Shown: piece by piece, positions 48,163 through 59,259 of the stretch
Layout: each line of letters opens with the position of its first letter
Position numbering within the stretch: position 1 is the first letter of the stretch
Assembly (NCBI RefSeq): GCF_003263515.1
Contig: NZ_JYDE01000023.1
Coordinates: forward strand, 26,238-90,237
Direction: 5' to 3'
DNA: 64,000 bases
Origin: Rahnella inusitata
Lineage (GTDB): Bacteria > Pseudomonadota > Gammaproteobacteria > Enterobacterales > Enterobacteriaceae
Notes under the pieces: model-generated
What the model saw: the letters and a program-made list of their open reading frames with translations, nothing else
The model's database searches: none
What the model was told of the DNA's origin: nothing
Position numbers and translations under genes: made by a program

Positions 48163-49353
48163 GTGATGTTTTCAATGCAAAAATTCCTTTTTCTGTTGCT
48201 GAGCATGGTATTGCTTGGCCCGCTGGGTATTGATTTATACCTGCCCGCCATCCCGGCGATTGCCCTCGGACTTAACAGCTCAGAGGGGGTGATCCAGTCC
48301 TCGATTTCCTTATTCATTCTGGTGATGGGGCTGGGACAGCTGGTGGCCGGCCCGCTGGTGGATAAATTCGGTCGACGCCCGATCGCCATTATCGGCGTGG
48401 TGGTGTACCTGGCGGGTGCAATCATTGCCGCCACGTCAGTTGCGCCGTGGATGTTCCTGCTCTCGCGCGTGGTTCAGGGGCTGGCTGTGTGCTGTACGTC
48501 GGTCGTTATTTTCAGCGGCGTGCGCGATCGCATGAGCGGTAACGATGCCGCCCGCGCCTACGGTTTTCTTAACGGTACGCTCAATATCATTCCGGCGCTG
48601 GCCCCGCTGATCGGCGGCCTTATCGCCCAGTACTATGGCTGGCGTGCGCCGTTCTGGGCACTCAGCGGTTATACCGTGGCGATTTTGTTGCTGGTTATTT
48701 TCAAACTGCCGGAAACCCGCCCGGCGGATACTCAAACTAATACCGGCCTGCCGTTTCGTCAGTACGCCCGTATTTTGTCGGACTCGCGCTTTATCACGTT
48801 TGCGCTGGTGAATGCCGGTGCGATGGGTATGGCGCTGACCTATGTCTCGCTTGCTCCGACGGTGCTGATGAATGTCGCAGGACTCACTCCGCTGGAGTTT
48901 TCCATCGTCTTCGGCGCAAATGGCTTCTGGATCATGGCGGTGAGTTTTGTTGCCAACCGCATTATCCGTAAGGTCGGACGTCCGGTGTGTTTAAAAACGG
49001 GCGGCATTTTGATGTTCATCGGCTGTGCCGGGTTGATTGCCGGGATCACGCTGGTACCACCGGCGGAACAAACAGCGACCTGGTTATACATGCTGCCGGT
49101 GGCCAGTGCCTGTGCCGGTCTGGCTTTCCTGATGGGTCCGGCAACCAGCTATGCGCTTGAGCCGTTCTCCAGTGAAGCAGGTGTCGCCTCTGCGCTGGTC
49201 GGTTCGGTGCAGATGGCGGGCGGTGCGCTGCTCGGATTTATTGCGATGGCGCTGCCGTTACAGCCAAAGCTGAGCGTGGCGCTGGTCATGCTGGCGGGAG
49301 GATGTCTGGCGATGCTGGCACGTCGCGCCAGCAAAAATCGACGGGCCGTCTGA
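48163..49353 (+). CDS. Bcr/CflA-type MFS multidrug efflux protein
   Basis: The 396-residue membrane protein has about 12 hydrophobic segments. The DHA1 pattern GPLGIDLYLPAIPAIA lies in TM1 and the loop motif GPLVDKFGRRP is intact. TM5 has the antiporter pattern GFLNGTLNIIPALAPLIGG. It resembles E. coli YdhC/Bcr/MdtL. The ATG at 48163 is the first of two close ones (48163 and 48175). It is convergent with dadX, 22 bases away. The substrate is unknown. Confidence 0.85.
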   Translation: MMFSMQKFLFLLLSMVLLGPLGIDLYLPAIPAIALGLNSSEGVIQSSISLFILVMGLGQLVAGPLVDKFGRRPIAIIGVVVYLAGAIIAATSVAPWMFLLSRVVQGLAVCCTSVVIFSGVRDRMSGNDAARAYGFLNGTLNIIPALAPLIGGLIAQYYGWRAPFWALSGYTVAILLLVIFKLPETRPADTQTNTGLPFRQYARILSDSRFITFALVNAGAMGMALTYVSLAPTVLMNVAGLTPLEFSIVFGANGFWIMAVSFVANRIIRKVGRPVCLKTGGILMFIGCAGLIAGITLVPPAEQTATWLYMLPVASACAGLAFLMGPATSYALEPFSSEAGVASALVGSVQMAGGALLGFIAMALPLQPKLSVALVMLAGGCLAMLARRASKNRRAV

Positions 49354-49375
49354 CCCGTCTGGAGAAGTAAGGCTT

Positions 49376-50446
49376 CTAGGCTGTAGTTACCGGTACGCGG
49401 GGCGCGAGAGCACTCAGCAGCTCATACCCCAGCGTACCGCACGCTGCAGCCACATCATCCACCGGCAGATTTTTCCCCCACAGTTCAACCGGCGTTCCAA
49501 TCTGCGCCTGCGGACAGGGTGTTAAGTCTACTGCCAGCATGTCCATCGATACCGTCCCGACCGTCACCGTGCGCACACCATCCACCCACACCGGCGTACC
49601 GGACGGCGCATGGCGCGGATACCCGTCCGCATAGCCGCACGCCACCACGCCAATGCGCTGAGGCTGCAATGCCGTATACCGCGCGCCATAGCCCACGCGG
49701 TCGCCCGGATGCAGGTGCTGAATGCCGATAAGCTCGCTGCTGAGTGTCATCACCGGTTGCAGGCCGGTAGTGGCAATATCCTGCCACTGCCCGCTCGGCG
49801 ACGCGCCGTAAAGAATAATCCCAGGCCGAACCCAGTCGTGATGCGTAGACGGATGCCAGAGCGTCGCGGCGGAGTTCGCAAGAGAGCGCGGCCCGCTGAT
49901 GCCCTCTCCCGCTTGCGTGATCACCGCCACCTGGGTATCCACGCCTTCCGTGCTGTCAGCCGTGGCGAAGTGGCTCATCAGGGTGATTTCGCCCACCTGC
50001 TTCAGCGCATGCAGCTGTTGCCAGATTTCTCTGATGCGCTCAGGAGCAAAGCCTAACCGGTTCATCCCGCTGTTCACTTTCAGGTAGATATTCACCGGCT
50101 GGCTGAGCTGAGCTTCTGCCAGCGCGGCAATTTGCCAGTCGCTGTGCACCGATGTTGTCAGGCGATAACGGTCAACCGCCGTTAAATCGCTGGCGCTGAA
50201 AAAACCTTCCAGCAGAAGAATGGGTCCTTCCCAGCCCGCTTCGCGCAGCAAAATCGCTTCTTTAAAATCGAGTAATGCAAAACCATCAGCGCCGGACAAA
50301 TGTTTCCAGATACGCGAAATACCGTGGCCGTAGCCGTTGGCTTTCACCACCGCCCAGACTTTACTGTTCGGGGCAAAACGGCGGATAACGTCCAGATTAT
50401 GAGATAACGCAGAGAGAGATAACGTGGCAGAAATCGGGCGAGGCAT
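49376..50446 (-). CDS. dadX: catabolic alanine racemase DadX
   Basis: This fold-type III PLP racemase has 356 residues, the E. coli DadX length. The PLP lysine is Lys35 in [10 protein letters not shown] and the catalytic Tyr is in RVGYGARYT. The frame opens at 50491, but ATG 50446 with GGAG upstream is the conserved start. It lies downstream of dadA on the same strand. Together they convert L-Ala to D-Ala and then to pyruvate. Confidence 0.94.
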   Translation of the reverse strand: MPRPISATLSLSALSHNLDVIRRFAPNSKVWAVVKANGYGHGISRIWKHLSGADGFALLDFKEAILLREAGWEGPILLLEGFFSASDLTAVDRYRLTTSVHSDWQIAALAEAQLSQPVNIYLKVNSGMNRLGFAPERIREIWQQLHALKQVGEITLMSHFATADSTEGVDTQVAVITQAGEGISGPRSLANSAATLWHPSTHHDWVRPGIILYGASPSGQWQDIATTGLQPVMTLSSELIGIQHLHPGDRVGYGARYTALQPQRIGVVACGYADGYPRHAPSGTPVWVDGVRTVTVGTVSMDMLAVDLTPCPQAQIGTPVELWGKNLPVDDVAAACGTLGYELLSALAPRVPVTTA

Positions 50447-50512
50447 ACCAGCTCCGGCAGTAAATAAAGTGGCGCCTGCACCGTACGGCACAGGCGGGAA
50501 TTAACAGCAACT

Positions 50513-51814
50513 TCAGCCCACCGGATGCATTTTATGCGGGCCTGCCGGATGAGCGATAAAGCCGGGACTGTAGCGCTCTACCGAAAGGTCGTCGGACGGG
50601 ATCGCTGGCGTCACGCCGGACATAATATCAGCCAGCAGTTGCCCGGAGCCGCAGGCCATCGTCCAGCCCAGCGTGCCGTGGCCGGTATTGAGGAACAGGT
50701 TTTTGATACGCGTACGGCCTACGATCGGCGTGCCGTCCGGAGTCATCGGACGCAGGCCGGTCCAGAAAGTCGCCTGCTCCACGTTACCGCCGTTCGGGTA
50801 AAGATCTCTCACCACCATTTCCAGCGTCTCACGACGTGCCTGCGCCAGCTTAAGATTAAAGCCGACGATTTCCGCCATCCCGCCCACGCGAATGCGATCG
50901 TCAAAGCGGGTAATGGCTATTTTGTAAGTTTCATCGAGTACGGTAGACACCGGCGCAGAATCCGGATCGATAATCGGGATGGTCAGCGAGTAACCTTTCA
51001 GCGGATACACCGGAATCGACACCAGATCAGCCAGCAGCGCAGTGGAATATGAACCGAACGCCACCACGTAAGCATCGGCTTTCTTCACTTCATCACCACA
51101 CTGGACACCGGTGATCTCACCGTTTTCCACCAGCAGCTTGTCCACCGTGCGGTTGAATTCAAACACCACGCCCGCTTGCCGGGCCATTTCGGCCAGCTTG
51201 CGGGTAAACATCTGGCAGTCGCCGGTTTCATCATTGGGCAAACGCAAGCCGCCGGTCAGTTTGTGCGCGACCTGTGCCAGCGCCGGTTCGGCGTTCGCCA
51301 GCTGGCTGGATTCCAGCAGCTGATAAGGCACACCAGCATCTTCCAGCACGGCGATGTCCTTCGCGGCGCTTTCAAACTGCTGAGCGGTGCGAAACAATTG
51401 CAGCGTACCGCCCTGGCGTCCTTCGTACTGAATGCCCGTGTCTTCGCGCAGCGCTTTCATACAATCGCGGCTGTATTCCGCCAGACGTACCATGCGGCCC
51501 TTGTTGGTCTGGTAATGGTTCATGTCGCAGTTGCGCAGCATCTGCCACATCCATTTGAGCTGGAACTGCGTGCCGTCGAGGCGGATGGCCAGCGGCGCGT
51601 GTTTCTGAAACATCCATTTAACTGCTTTGACCGGAACGCCGGGCGCTGCCCAGGGTGCCGCGTAGCCCGGTGAGATCTGCCCCGCATTGCCCGCGCTGGT
51701 TTCTTCAGCCGGGCCCGACTGACGGTCAACAACCGTCACCTGATGACCCGCTTTGGCCAGATACCATGCACTGGCGACACCGACCACACCACTGCCTAAA
51801 ATCACTACGCGCAT
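50513..51814 (-). CDS. dadA: D-amino acid dehydrogenase small subunit
   Basis: This FAD-dependent inner-membrane-associated enzyme oxidises D-alanine to pyruvate and passes electrons to the respiratory chain. The 433 residues begin with the dinucleotide-binding [21 protein letters not shown]. The C-terminal FAD contact [14 protein letters not shown] is intact. TGGAG precedes the ATG. It is the first gene of the dadAX operon. A CRP site is centred about 103 bases upstream of the start codon. Confidence 0.96.
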   Translation of the reverse strand: MRVVILGSGVVGVASAWYLAKAGHQVTVVDRQSGPAEETSAGNAGQISPGYAAPWAAPGVPVKAVKWMFQKHAPLAIRLDGTQFQLKWMWQMLRNCDMNHYQTNKGRMVRLAEYSRDCMKALREDTGIQYEGRQGGTLQLFRTAQQFESAAKDIAVLEDAGVPYQLLESSQLANAEPALAQVAHKLTGGLRLPNDETGDCQMFTRKLAEMARQAGVVFEFNRTVDKLLVENGEITGVQCGDEVKKADAYVVAFGSYSTALLADLVSIPVYPLKGYSLTIPIIDPDSAPVSTVLDETYKIAITRFDDRIRVGGMAEIVGFNLKLAQARRETLEMVVRDLYPNGGNVEQATFWTGLRPMTPDGTPIVGRTRIKNLFLNTGHGTLGWTMACGSGQLLADIMSGVTPAIPSDDLSVERYSPGFIAHPAGPHKMHPVG

Positions 51815-52313
51815 ATCGACTCCACTCCACGCCCAAACAAAGCATAATATTCTGATGACAGGAAATTAACCTGACTGCCAAAAATCGCCAACACAGGCGT
51901 TCATAACCGTGAGTTATTTCACAATTATTTATCGTTCATTGCCGGTTTTTTTTCAATAGGGACAAATAAATAACGATATCGCGCAACATTATCACTATGC
52001 ACAAAGAAATTTATGGTTTTATGACAGCAGTGACAGCATTGCTTTCACTGAGCTTTATGGCCGTCAGGTTGTGTTTTATAACGGGCATTTATTCTTGTAT
52101 ACAAGTCATTTTGCGGAATATATCACTGCAAACATGAGTCGCAGTAATATTCCCTCATCATAAGAAGAAACTGCACAGATCCTGCCTGTGGCCGTTTATA
52201 AACCCTTTAAAAATGCCGCCTGCATCACATTTCGCTCAATGACTCAAAAATTCACCTACACTTTTACCGGTTCCCGTATAACCCCTTTCCATCCCGCCAT
52301 AAGAGGACGATGA
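51815..52313. other. dadA / hydrolase intergenic region
   Basis: This 499-base region holds the dadA promoter with the CRP site and, further right, the promoter of the plus-strand hydrolase. It is AT-rich between about 51890 and 52140, as expected for a region also bound by Lrp in E. coli, though individual Lrp sites cannot be called. No gene was seen. Confidence 0.5.
51909..51924. promoter_or_regulatory. CRP site upstream of dadAX
   Basis: CGTGAGTTATTTCACA matches TGTGA-N6-TCACA with one change. Catabolite control of dadAX by cAMP-CRP is known in E. coli. Confidence 0.65.
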
Positions 52314-53144
52314 GTGAATAATTCAAACTTTCTGAAACTTAAAGATGGTACGCACCTGTTTTACAAAGACTGGGGAAGTGGTCAGCCAGTGGTATTCAGC
52401 CACGGCTGGCCGCTGACGTCCGACGCCTTCGAAGACCAGATGCTGTTTCTGGCCAACAACGGTTATCGCGTAATCGCTGCTGACCGCCGCGGGCATGGCC
52501 GTTCCTCGCAGCCGTGGGACGGCAATAATATGGATCAATACGGTGATGATCTGGCCGAACTGACCGCCCATCTTGCTCTGAAGGACGCGGTGCACGTCGG
52601 ACACTCTACCGGCGGCGGCGAAGTCGCCCGTTACATTGGCCGCCACGGCACCTCGCGCGTCGCCAAAGCGGTGCTGATTGGCGCGGTTCCGCCTATTATG
52701 ATCAAAACCGACTTCAACCCGGACGGCCTGCCGCTGTCGGTATTTGACGGCATTCGCGACGGCGTGAAGAACGACCGTTCACAGTTCTTCCGCGATCTGA
52801 CGCAAGCGTTCTACGGTTTCAACCGGCCGGGAGCGAAAGTGTCTGAAGGCCTGATAGAGAGTTTCTGGCTGCAAGGCATGCAGGGGTCGATCAAATCATT
52901 GTATGACTGCGTGAAAGCCTTTTCTGAAACAGACCAGCGTGAAGACCTGAAGAAGATGACCATCCCGACGCTGGTGATTTATGGAGATGATGATCAGATT
53001 GTACCGCCGGTGTCTTCCAGTAAAGCGGCGCTAAAACTGCTGCCGCAAGGCACTGAGAAAGTGTATCCGGGCGCATCGCATGGCCTGTGCAGTACGCATA
53101 AAGATGAAATTAACCAAGATCTGCTGGCCTTTATCCGCAGCTGA
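52314..53144 (+). CDS. alpha/beta hydrolase (non-heme haloperoxidase/arylesterase type)
   Basis: The 276-residue single-domain hydrolase has an oxyanion motif HGWPL at 30-34, the nucleophile elbow GHSTGGGE (Ser98), an acid in [10 protein letters not shown] and a C-terminal His in GASHGL. This set is typical of cofactor-free chloroperoxidase-like esterases. The start is a GTG at 52314 with AGAGGACGA upstream; no in-frame ATG is near. It is a single-gene unit. The natural substrate is unknown. Confidence 0.87.
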   Translation: MNNSNFLKLKDGTHLFYKDWGSGQPVVFSHGWPLTSDAFEDQMLFLANNGYRVIAADRRGHGRSSQPWDGNNMDQYGDDLAELTAHLALKDAVHVGHSTGGGEVARYIGRHGTSRVAKAVLIGAVPPIMIKTDFNPDGLPLSVFDGIRDGVKNDRSQFFRDLTQAFYGFNRPGAKVSEGLIESFWLQGMQGSIKSLYDCVKAFSETDQREDLKKMTIPTLVIYGDDDQIVPPVSSSKAALKLLPQGTEKVYPGASHGLCSTHKDEINQDLLAFIRS

Positions 53145-53173
53145 ATTCCCTGCTCTTTTAAGAAATACACCAG

Positions 53174-53195
53174 CCCTGCCTCGCAGGGTTTTTTG
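53174..53195 (+). terminator. terminator of the hydrolase gene
   Basis: CCCTGC (53174-53179) pairs with GCAGGG (53183-53188), followed by six T. Confidence 0.82.
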
Positions 53196-53382
53196 TTACT
53201 GCCCCTGCGCAATTGACAGCGTGCAGGCGTGAGGATATAGATTGAGGCAGGAACGGATTTCAGGTCTTTATCAGGCAGCAAAACCAGATTGAGCTACGAT
53301 TACTACTGGACGTGCGAAATCTTAAGAAAAGGTTGTGAATCAAACACTCTGTAGCGTCCATAACTGAATGAGGGTGCGGCTT

Positions 53383-54918
53383 ATGACGACAGTGACCCAA
53401 AAGAAAAATACTGAGGACAAACGCCTTAGCGATGGACCGGACTGGACGTTTGATTTGTTACAAACCTATCTCGCTGAGATCGACCGGGTGGCGAAGTCAT
53501 ACCGGCTGGACACTTATCCTCATCAAATCGAAATCATCACCTCCGAACAGATGATGGATGCCTACTCCAGTATCGGTATGCCCATCAATTACACGCACTG
53601 GTCGTTCGGCAAAAAATTCATCGAAACCGAACAACTGTACAAACACGGCCAGCAAGGCCTGGCGTATGAAATCGTCATCAACTCCAATCCCTGTATCGCC
53701 TATCTGATGGAAGAAAACACCATCACGATGCAGGCACTGGTGATGGCCCATGCCTGCTACGGGCATAACTCTTTCTTTAAAAATAACTACCTGTTTAAAA
53801 GCTGGACCGACGCCAGTTCGATTGTCGATTATCTGTTGTTCGCCAAACGCTATATCAGCGAATGCGAAGAGCGTTACGGCACCGATGAAGTGGAACGGCT
53901 GCTTGATTCCTGCCATGCGCTGATGAATTACGGCGTAGATCGCTATAAACGTCCGCAGAAGATCTCTTTACAGGAAGAGCTGGCGCGGCAGAAAAGCCGT
54001 GAAGAATATCTGCAAAGTCAGGTGAACACGCTGTGGAAAACCTTGCCGCGTAAAGACGCCATCGATGCGCCGGAACAGGCACGCCGCTTCCCTTCCGAGC
54101 CGCAGGAAAACCTGCTGTACTTCATGGAAAAGAATGCCCCGTTGCTCGAACCCTGGCAGCGCGAGATTTTGCGCATCGTGCGTAAAATCAGTCAGTATTT
54201 CTATCCGCAAAAACAGACCCAGGTGATGAACGAAGGCTGGGCAACGTTCTGGCACTACACCATCCTTAATCATCTGTATGACGAAGGAAAAGTCTCCGAC
54301 CGCTTTATTCTGGAATTCCTGCACAGCCACACCAATGTGGTGTTCCAGCCGCCCTACAACAGCCCGTATTACAGCGGAATCAACCCTTACGCGCTGGGCT
54401 TTGCGATGTTCCAGGACATTAAACGCATTTGTCAGGAACCTACAGAGGAAGATCACTACTGGTTTCCGGACATCGCCGGATCGGACTGGCTGACCACGTT
54501 GCATTTCGCGATGCGTGATTTCAAAGATGAAAGTTTCATCAGCCAGTTCCTGTCGCCGAAAGTGATGCGCGATTTCCGCCTGTTTACCGTGCTCGATGAC
54601 GACCACAATAATTATCTGGAAATCGCCGCGATCCATAATGAAGAAGGCTATCGGGCAATCCGTCAGGAACTGTCGGCGCAGTACAATCTGAGCAATCACG
54701 AACCCAACATTCAGGTGTGGAACGTCGATTTGCGCGGCGACCGTTCACTGACGCTGCGCTACATCCCGCAGGATCGTGCGCCGCTGGATAAAAGTCGCCG
54801 GGAAGTGATGAAGCACGTTCACCGTCTGTGGGGCTTTGATGTATTTATCGAGCAACTCAATGAGGACGGCAGTGTCGAGCTGCTGGAACGCTGCCCGCCG
54901 CGCCCTGCGCCGTTATGA
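53383..54918 (+). CDS. ycgB: SpoVR family protein YcgB
   Basis: The 511-residue soluble protein of the SpoVR family contains a metalloprotein-like core with AHACYGHNSFFKNN and NEGWATFWHYTILNHLYDEG. In many proteobacteria spoVR is encoded beside prkA and yeaH; here, as in E. coli, it lies beside fadR. The frame opens at 53368, but ATG 53383 with GAGGGTG upstream matches the E. coli length (510). The biochemical function is not established. Confidence 0.93.
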   Translation: MTTVTQKKNTEDKRLSDGPDWTFDLLQTYLAEIDRVAKSYRLDTYPHQIEIITSEQMMDAYSSIGMPINYTHWSFGKKFIETEQLYKHGQQGLAYEIVINSNPCIAYLMEENTITMQALVMAHACYGHNSFFKNNYLFKSWTDASSIVDYLLFAKRYISECEERYGTDEVERLLDSCHALMNYGVDRYKRPQKISLQEELARQKSREEYLQSQVNTLWKTLPRKDAIDAPEQARRFPSEPQENLLYFMEKNAPLLEPWQREILRIVRKISQYFYPQKQTQVMNEGWATFWHYTILNHLYDEGKVSDRFILEFLHSHTNVVFQPPYNSPYYSGINPYALGFAMFQDIKRICQEPTEEDHYWFPDIAGSDWLTTLHFAMRDFKDESFISQFLSPKVMRDFRLFTVLDDDHNNYLEIAAIHNEEGYRAIRQELSAQYNLSNHEPNIQVWNVDLRGDRSLTLRYIPQDRAPLDKSRREVMKHVHRLWGFDVFIEQLNEDGSVELLERCPPRPAPL

Positions 54919-54939
54919 TTGACGTGGATTTCAGGCATT

Positions 54940-54966
54940 AAAAAAGGGCGCTTAGCGCCCTTTTCT
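54940..54966. terminator. bidirectional terminator between ycgB and fadR
   Basis: AAAAGGGCGCT pairs with AGCGCCCTTTT across 54942-54964, with T and A runs on either side, between convergent genes. Confidence 0.87.
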
Positions 54967-54982
54967 CATTTCAGCCGACCGG

Positions 54983-55702
54983 TTACTTTTTTTGGTCGGT
55001 CAGATCGCCGGGCATGGTGCCCTGCATGCTGTGCCAAATCTCACCGCTCTGACGGCCATAATTGCGCACAGAATCGACAATCTGCTCATAACTTTTCTCG
55101 TGGCAGATATCTGACAATTTCTTGTAGAACGCGATCGCCAGTTTACGGGCTTCAGGATTAGAGAAGTAATAGCGTCCGACACGCTGATACAACCCGCGCA
55201 GACCGTTGATGATCAGCCCATAAATCGGGTTGCCGGAGGCAAAGGCCAGGCCGCGGAAAATATCGTAATCAAGCAGCATAAAGGCTTCGGCGTTGTCTTC
55301 CACCTCGGTGGCCGTCGCGAGCACTTTCTGCGTTTCGTCCGGATTGGTACGCATCGCTTTGCGGATGAAAATCGTCGCGATATTGGTACGTACGGACAGC
55401 AGATTGTCGATCAACTGCGGTACGCTGTCGTGATCAAGGCGTGCCAGCGTTTCCAAAATATTGAGGCCGGAGGTTTCCCAAAAGTTGTTCACTTTCGTCG
55501 GCTTACCGTGCTGAATGGTCAGCCAGCCGTCACGGGAAAGGCGCTGTAATACTTCACGTAAGGTAGTACGGGTTACCCCAATGAGTTCTGAAAGTTCTCT
55601 TTCTGCCGGTAAAATTGAACCGGGCGGGAACCGACTGTTCCAGATACTTTCGATGATATACTCTTCGGCAAAACCGGCAGGACTTTGTGCCTTAATAACC
55701 AT
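54983..55702 (-). CDS. fadR: fatty acid metabolism regulator FadR
   Basis: This GntR-family regulator represses beta-oxidation genes and activates unsaturated fatty acid synthesis; long-chain acyl-CoA releases it from DNA. The 239 residues have the winged helix ([24 protein letters not shown]) and the acyl-CoA-binding C-terminal domain with [19 protein letters not shown] sequence. It is divergent from nhaB, as in E. coli. Confidence 0.97.
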   Translation of the reverse strand: MVIKAQSPAGFAEEYIIESIWNSRFPPGSILPAERELSELIGVTRTTLREVLQRLSRDGWLTIQHGKPTKVNNFWETSGLNILETLARLDHDSVPQLIDNLLSVRTNIATIFIRKAMRTNPDETQKVLATATEVEDNAEAFMLLDYDIFRGLAFASGNPIYGLIINGLRGLYQRVGRYYFSNPEARKLAIAFYKKLSDICHEKSYEQIVDSVRNYGRQSGEIWHSMQGTMPGDLTDQKK

Positions 55703-55943
55703 GTGTTTGTCGTTCCGTTTGGGGCATTTATTGGGGATAAAGTTACGCTCATCATACCAGATGAAAATCGCGGGTTATAGCGCCCAGGCGGAACCAATGT
55801 CGAAACTGTGCAGGGGTTGGCATAATTTCAAGTTTTTGAACAACTTAATGCGGTCAATAATCCGGTAACGGCAATAATGAGAATTACGTCACACGTTTAT
55901 CCATTTGAAAGATAAGAGATAATAACAGGAGTCTTTGGGGAAT

Positions 55944-57494
55944 ATGGAAACTACGTTCACGCGCGCATTTGTAAAAAACTTTCTGGGGCAATCGCCTAAC
56001 TGGTACAAAATCACCATTCTGGCGTTTCTGGTCATCAATCCGCTGGTATTCTTTCTGGTCAGCCCCTTTCTGGCAGGCTGGATGCTGGTGGTGGAATTCA
56101 TTTTCACGCTGGGCATGGCGCTGAAATGCTACCCGCTACAGCCGGGTGGTTTGTTGGCCATCGAAGCGGTGATCACAGGCATGACCAGCGCGGAGCGTAT
56201 CCGCGAGGAGATTTCCGCCAATCTGGAAGTGATCTTATTGCTGATTTTCATGGTCGCTGGCATCTACTTCATGAAGCAGCTCCTGCTGTATGTTTTCACC
56301 AAACTGCTGCTGAATTTACGCAATAAAATCGCCCTCTCGCTGGCGTTTTGTTTCGCTGCTGCGTTTTTGTCCGCTTTCCTCGATGCCCTGACGGTGATCG
56401 CCGTGGTGATCAGCGTTTCCGTTGGTTTCTATTCTATCTACCACAAGGTCGCCTCAAATCAGAGCGAAAGCACTGACGTCAACGACGACAGCGCCTTCAC
56501 CGGCAATCAGCAGCACCAGGCGATCCTCGAGCAGTTCCGCGCCTTTCTGCGCAGCCTGATGATGCATGCGGGCGTTGGCACGGCGCTGGGCGGCGTGATG
56601 ACCATGGTCGGTGAACCGCAGAACCTGATCATCGCCAAAAGCGCAGGCTGGCAGTTCGCCGATTTCCTGATCCGCATGTCGCCGGTCAGCGTGCCGGTGT
56701 TTATTTGCGGCTTTATCGTCTGTGCGCTGGTCGAACGTTTCCGCTGGTTTGGTTATGGTGCACAGTTGCCGCAGCCGGTATTTGAGGTGCTGAAAAAGTT
56801 CGATCAAAAAAACAGTGAAAACAGTACGCGACAGGAACGAATCAAGCTTGGCGTTCAGGCGCTGATTGGCGTCTGGCTGATTGTGGCGCTGGCGTTCCAT
56901 CTGGCAGAAGTTGGCCTGATTGGTCTTTCAGTGATCATCTTCGCCACCGCGTTCTGCGGCGTGACCGATGAGCACGCCATCGGCAAAGCCTTTCAGGAAT
57001 CCCTGCCGTTTACCGCCCTGCTGACCGTCTTCTTCGCCGTGGTCGCGGTGATCATCGAGCAGCATCTGTTCACGCCGATCATCCACTTCGTGTTGCAGTC
57101 CGCGCCCTCACATCAGCTGTCGTTGTTCTATCTCTTCAACGGCCTGCTCTCGTCAGTCTCGGATAACGTCTTCGTCGGTACGGTATATATCAACGAGGCC
57201 AGGGCGGCGCTGGAAAGTGGTGCCATCAGTCTCAAACAGTTTGAGTTGCTGGCGGTGGCTATCAATACCGGCACAAATTTGCCGTCGGTTGCGACACCCA
57301 ACGGGCAGGCAGCCTTCCTGTTCCTGCTGACCTCCGCGCTTGCACCGCTGATTCGTTTGTCTTACGGACGGATGGTGTGGATGGCGCTGCCTTATACGGT
57401 GGTGATGACGCTGGTCGGCCTGCTGTGTGTGCAGTTCCTGCTGCCGGATATGACACAGTGGTACACCGATATGGGCTGGATTGCGCTGGGCTGA
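55944..57494 (+). CDS. nhaB: Na+/H+ antiporter NhaB
   Basis: NhaB is an inner-membrane antiporter that exports sodium in exchange for protons. The 516 residues have about 12 hydrophobic segments and close similarity to E. coli NhaB along the whole length: [49 protein letters not shown]. The frame opens at a TTG at 55935, but ATG 55944 matches the known N-terminus and has a better ribosome site. Confidence 0.96.
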   Translation: METTFTRAFVKNFLGQSPNWYKITILAFLVINPLVFFLVSPFLAGWMLVVEFIFTLGMALKCYPLQPGGLLAIEAVITGMTSAERIREEISANLEVILLLIFMVAGIYFMKQLLLYVFTKLLLNLRNKIALSLAFCFAAAFLSAFLDALTVIAVVISVSVGFYSIYHKVASNQSESTDVNDDSAFTGNQQHQAILEQFRAFLRSLMMHAGVGTALGGVMTMVGEPQNLIIAKSAGWQFADFLIRMSPVSVPVFICGFIVCALVERFRWFGYGAQLPQPVFEVLKKFDQKNSENSTRQERIKLGVQALIGVWLIVALAFHLAEVGLIGLSVIIFATAFCGVTDEHAIGKAFQESLPFTALLTVFFAVVAVIIEQHLFTPIIHFVLQSAPSHQLSLFYLFNGLLSSVSDNVFVGTVYINEARAALESGAISLKQFELLAVAINTGTNLPSVATPNGQAAFLFLLTSALAPLIRLSYGRMVWMALPYTVVMTLVGLLCVQFLLPDMTQWYTDMGWIALG

Positions 57495-57673
57495 TGTGAA
57501 AGATGAAACACCGGTAATTTCTAAAACGGTTGTCTTCTGAGAAATTAGCGAAATTAAAGTGGAATAGTCCGTTTTAACGCAATTATTTACCTAATTTTTA
57601 TTTGTACAGGCTGGCAGCGTGAGGCAATTGGTTTACACTGCGTCTCAGTAGCTAACTGCAGGGAAAAATTACT

Positions 57674-58204
57674 ATGTTGCAATATCTTAACCGCTGCTCA
57701 CAGGGACGCGGTGCCTGGCTTCTGATGGCACTTACCGCGCTTATCCTCGAGCTGGTTGCGTTGTATTTCCAACACGTGATGTTACTTAAGCCGTGTGTCA
57801 TGTGTATCTATGAGCGTTGTGCCTTACTGGGTATTTTGGGTGCAGGGCTGGTGGGGGCAATTGCACCTGCGACCTGGTTGCGTTATGCCGGTATCTTAAT
57901 CTGGCTGTACAGCGCTTACGAAGGGATCCGCCTGTCATGGGAACACACCATGATCCAGCTGCACCCCTCTCCGTTTGCGACCTGTGATTTCGCCGCACGT
58001 TTCCCAACCTGGCTGCCTCTGGACAAATGGTTCCCTGGCATGTTCGTTGCCAGCGGTGACTGTGCAGAGAAACAGTGGGAATTCCTGACCCTCGGCATGC
58101 CGCAGTGGCTGGTCGTGGTGTTCAGCGTCTTCATGGTGATCGGTGTGCTGGTCCTGCTGGCTCAGTTCGTGAAACCGAAACGCCGCGATCTGTTTGGCCG
58201 CTGA
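57674..58204 (+). CDS. dsbB: disulfide bond formation protein DsbB
   Basis: DsbB is an inner-membrane protein that reoxidises periplasmic DsbA and passes electrons to quinones. The 176 residues contain four membrane helices and the two essential cysteine pairs, Cys41/Cys44 (CVMC) and Cys104/Cys130. It follows nhaB as in E. coli, with its own 179-base upstream region. Confidence 0.97.
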   Translation: MLQYLNRCSQGRGAWLLMALTALILELVALYFQHVMLLKPCVMCIYERCALLGILGAGLVGAIAPATWLRYAGILIWLYSAYEGIRLSWEHTMIQLHPSPFATCDFAARFPTWLPLDKWFPGMFVASGDCAEKQWEFLTLGMPQWLVVVFSVFMVIGVLVLLAQFVKPKRRDLFGR

Positions 58205-58223
58205 TTCAGAAATCTTTATCACT

Positions 58224-58247
58224 AAGCGCCTGCGGGCGCTTTTTTTA
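58224..58247 (+). terminator. terminator of dsbB
   Basis: AAGCGCC (58224-58230) pairs with GGCGCTT (58235-58241), followed by a T-run. Confidence 0.83.
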
Positions 58248-58886
58248 TTTCTGAATTTTCAGAAACAGCCAGATACCCGCCACAATCTGCCAGCCGGTAA
58301 TGGTGTAAACCGACATTCGTTCAATGATGCCCACCGGCAAGACGTCCAGCGATATGGTGAACATGCTGACCAGCCCGACGACGCCCAGCATCAGGCTGAG
58401 CCACGAAAACTCACGCCATCCTGCGCTGTTACGCTTCATCCATGCCGCAGACAGCAAGCACAGGTTTCCGCCCGCTATCGCCATCACCGCACCGGTCTGA
58501 TGCAGCGTCACTCCGCCCGTTCCGCCGCCGCTGTGAAACAGCGCAATCATCACACCGCCCACTGCGTGCAACAGTCCGGACAGCAGAAACAGCGAACGCC
58601 CTGATTCGTGAAAAACAGGACGCAACAGCCAGCAGGCGATAAAAAACAGAATGCCTTCCATCGCAAACCCGCTGTTCATCAGAATATGCAACGGTGAACA
58701 AATATCACGGCCATCGGCGGTCATCCCGCACGATGCAATACCTAAATCGCTGATGTAGTTTTGACGATAAGAGTAGTCAGGCGTATGCCATGCCAGCGCG
58801 CTGATTTTCTCTGCCAGCAAATACTGCACTCCGCCCAGAGTGAAACACAGCGCGCCCCCTTTTTGCCAACCTGAGAGTGTTCGCAT
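58245..58886 (-). CDS. DUF998 family membrane protein
   Basis: The 213-residue integral membrane protein has about six hydrophobic helices and matches the DUF998 pattern (YISDLGIASC after TM1, then LLHAVGGVMIALFHSG). A TTG at 58904 also opens the frame, but ATG 58886 with AAGGAC upstream is more likely. It is a single-gene unit convergent with dsbB. No function is known for the family. Confidence 0.8.
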   Translation of the reverse strand: MRTLSGWQKGGALCFTLGGVQYLLAEKISALAWHTPDYSYRQNYISDLGIASCGMTADGRDICSPLHILMNSGFAMEGILFFIACWLLRPVFHESGRSLFLLSGLLHAVGGVMIALFHSGGGTGGVTLHQTGAVMAIAGGNLCLLSAAWMKRNSAGWREFSWLSLMLGVVGLVSMFTISLDVLPVGIIERMSVYTITGWQIVAGIWLFLKIQK

Positions 58887-59259
58887 CCAAAATTGTCCTT
58901 TCAAAGGTGTGCTGTGATTCTAGCGGAAGTTCTCAGGCATGCCCGCAGGCACAAAAAAAAGCGTCCAGTTAGCGCTCAGTTTTCCTGAACGCTAACGGAC
59001 GCCTTTTTGATAACTTTGATCAGCCTTCCGTGGGGTGAAACCCTGTGGAATAAATAATGCAGCTTATATGCCAACTCACTGCGAATTTGTGAATCCTTTA
59101 TTTCTCAGTGCTTTGGCTACAACCTGCAATATCACAGTTTTGCTTGTTGCACTCTTTATCGACATTTTCTCAACATTATCCCTGCCAGAGTGCAGCGGGG
59201 AGAAAAATTCAGCGCAGATAAAGAGTGCCACGTGGGTAAAGCGTGCATTACTGTCAAAA
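58887..59259. other. intergenic region left of the ABC transporter
   Basis: This 373-base gap holds the DUF998 gene promoter and a long hairpin (58961-59002). Two overlapping open frames on opposite strands (59035-59379 and 59076-59282) show no conserved features and run into the 3' end of the binding-protein gene, so they are not called. Confidence 0.5.
58951..59008 (-). terminator. long-stem terminator of the ABC transporter operon
   Basis: GCGTCC-A-GTTAGCG (58961-58974) pairs with CGCTAAC-GGACGC (58990-59002). On the minus strand it is followed by eight U. It lies about 260 bases past the stop of the binding-protein gene, the last in the operon. Confidence 0.72.
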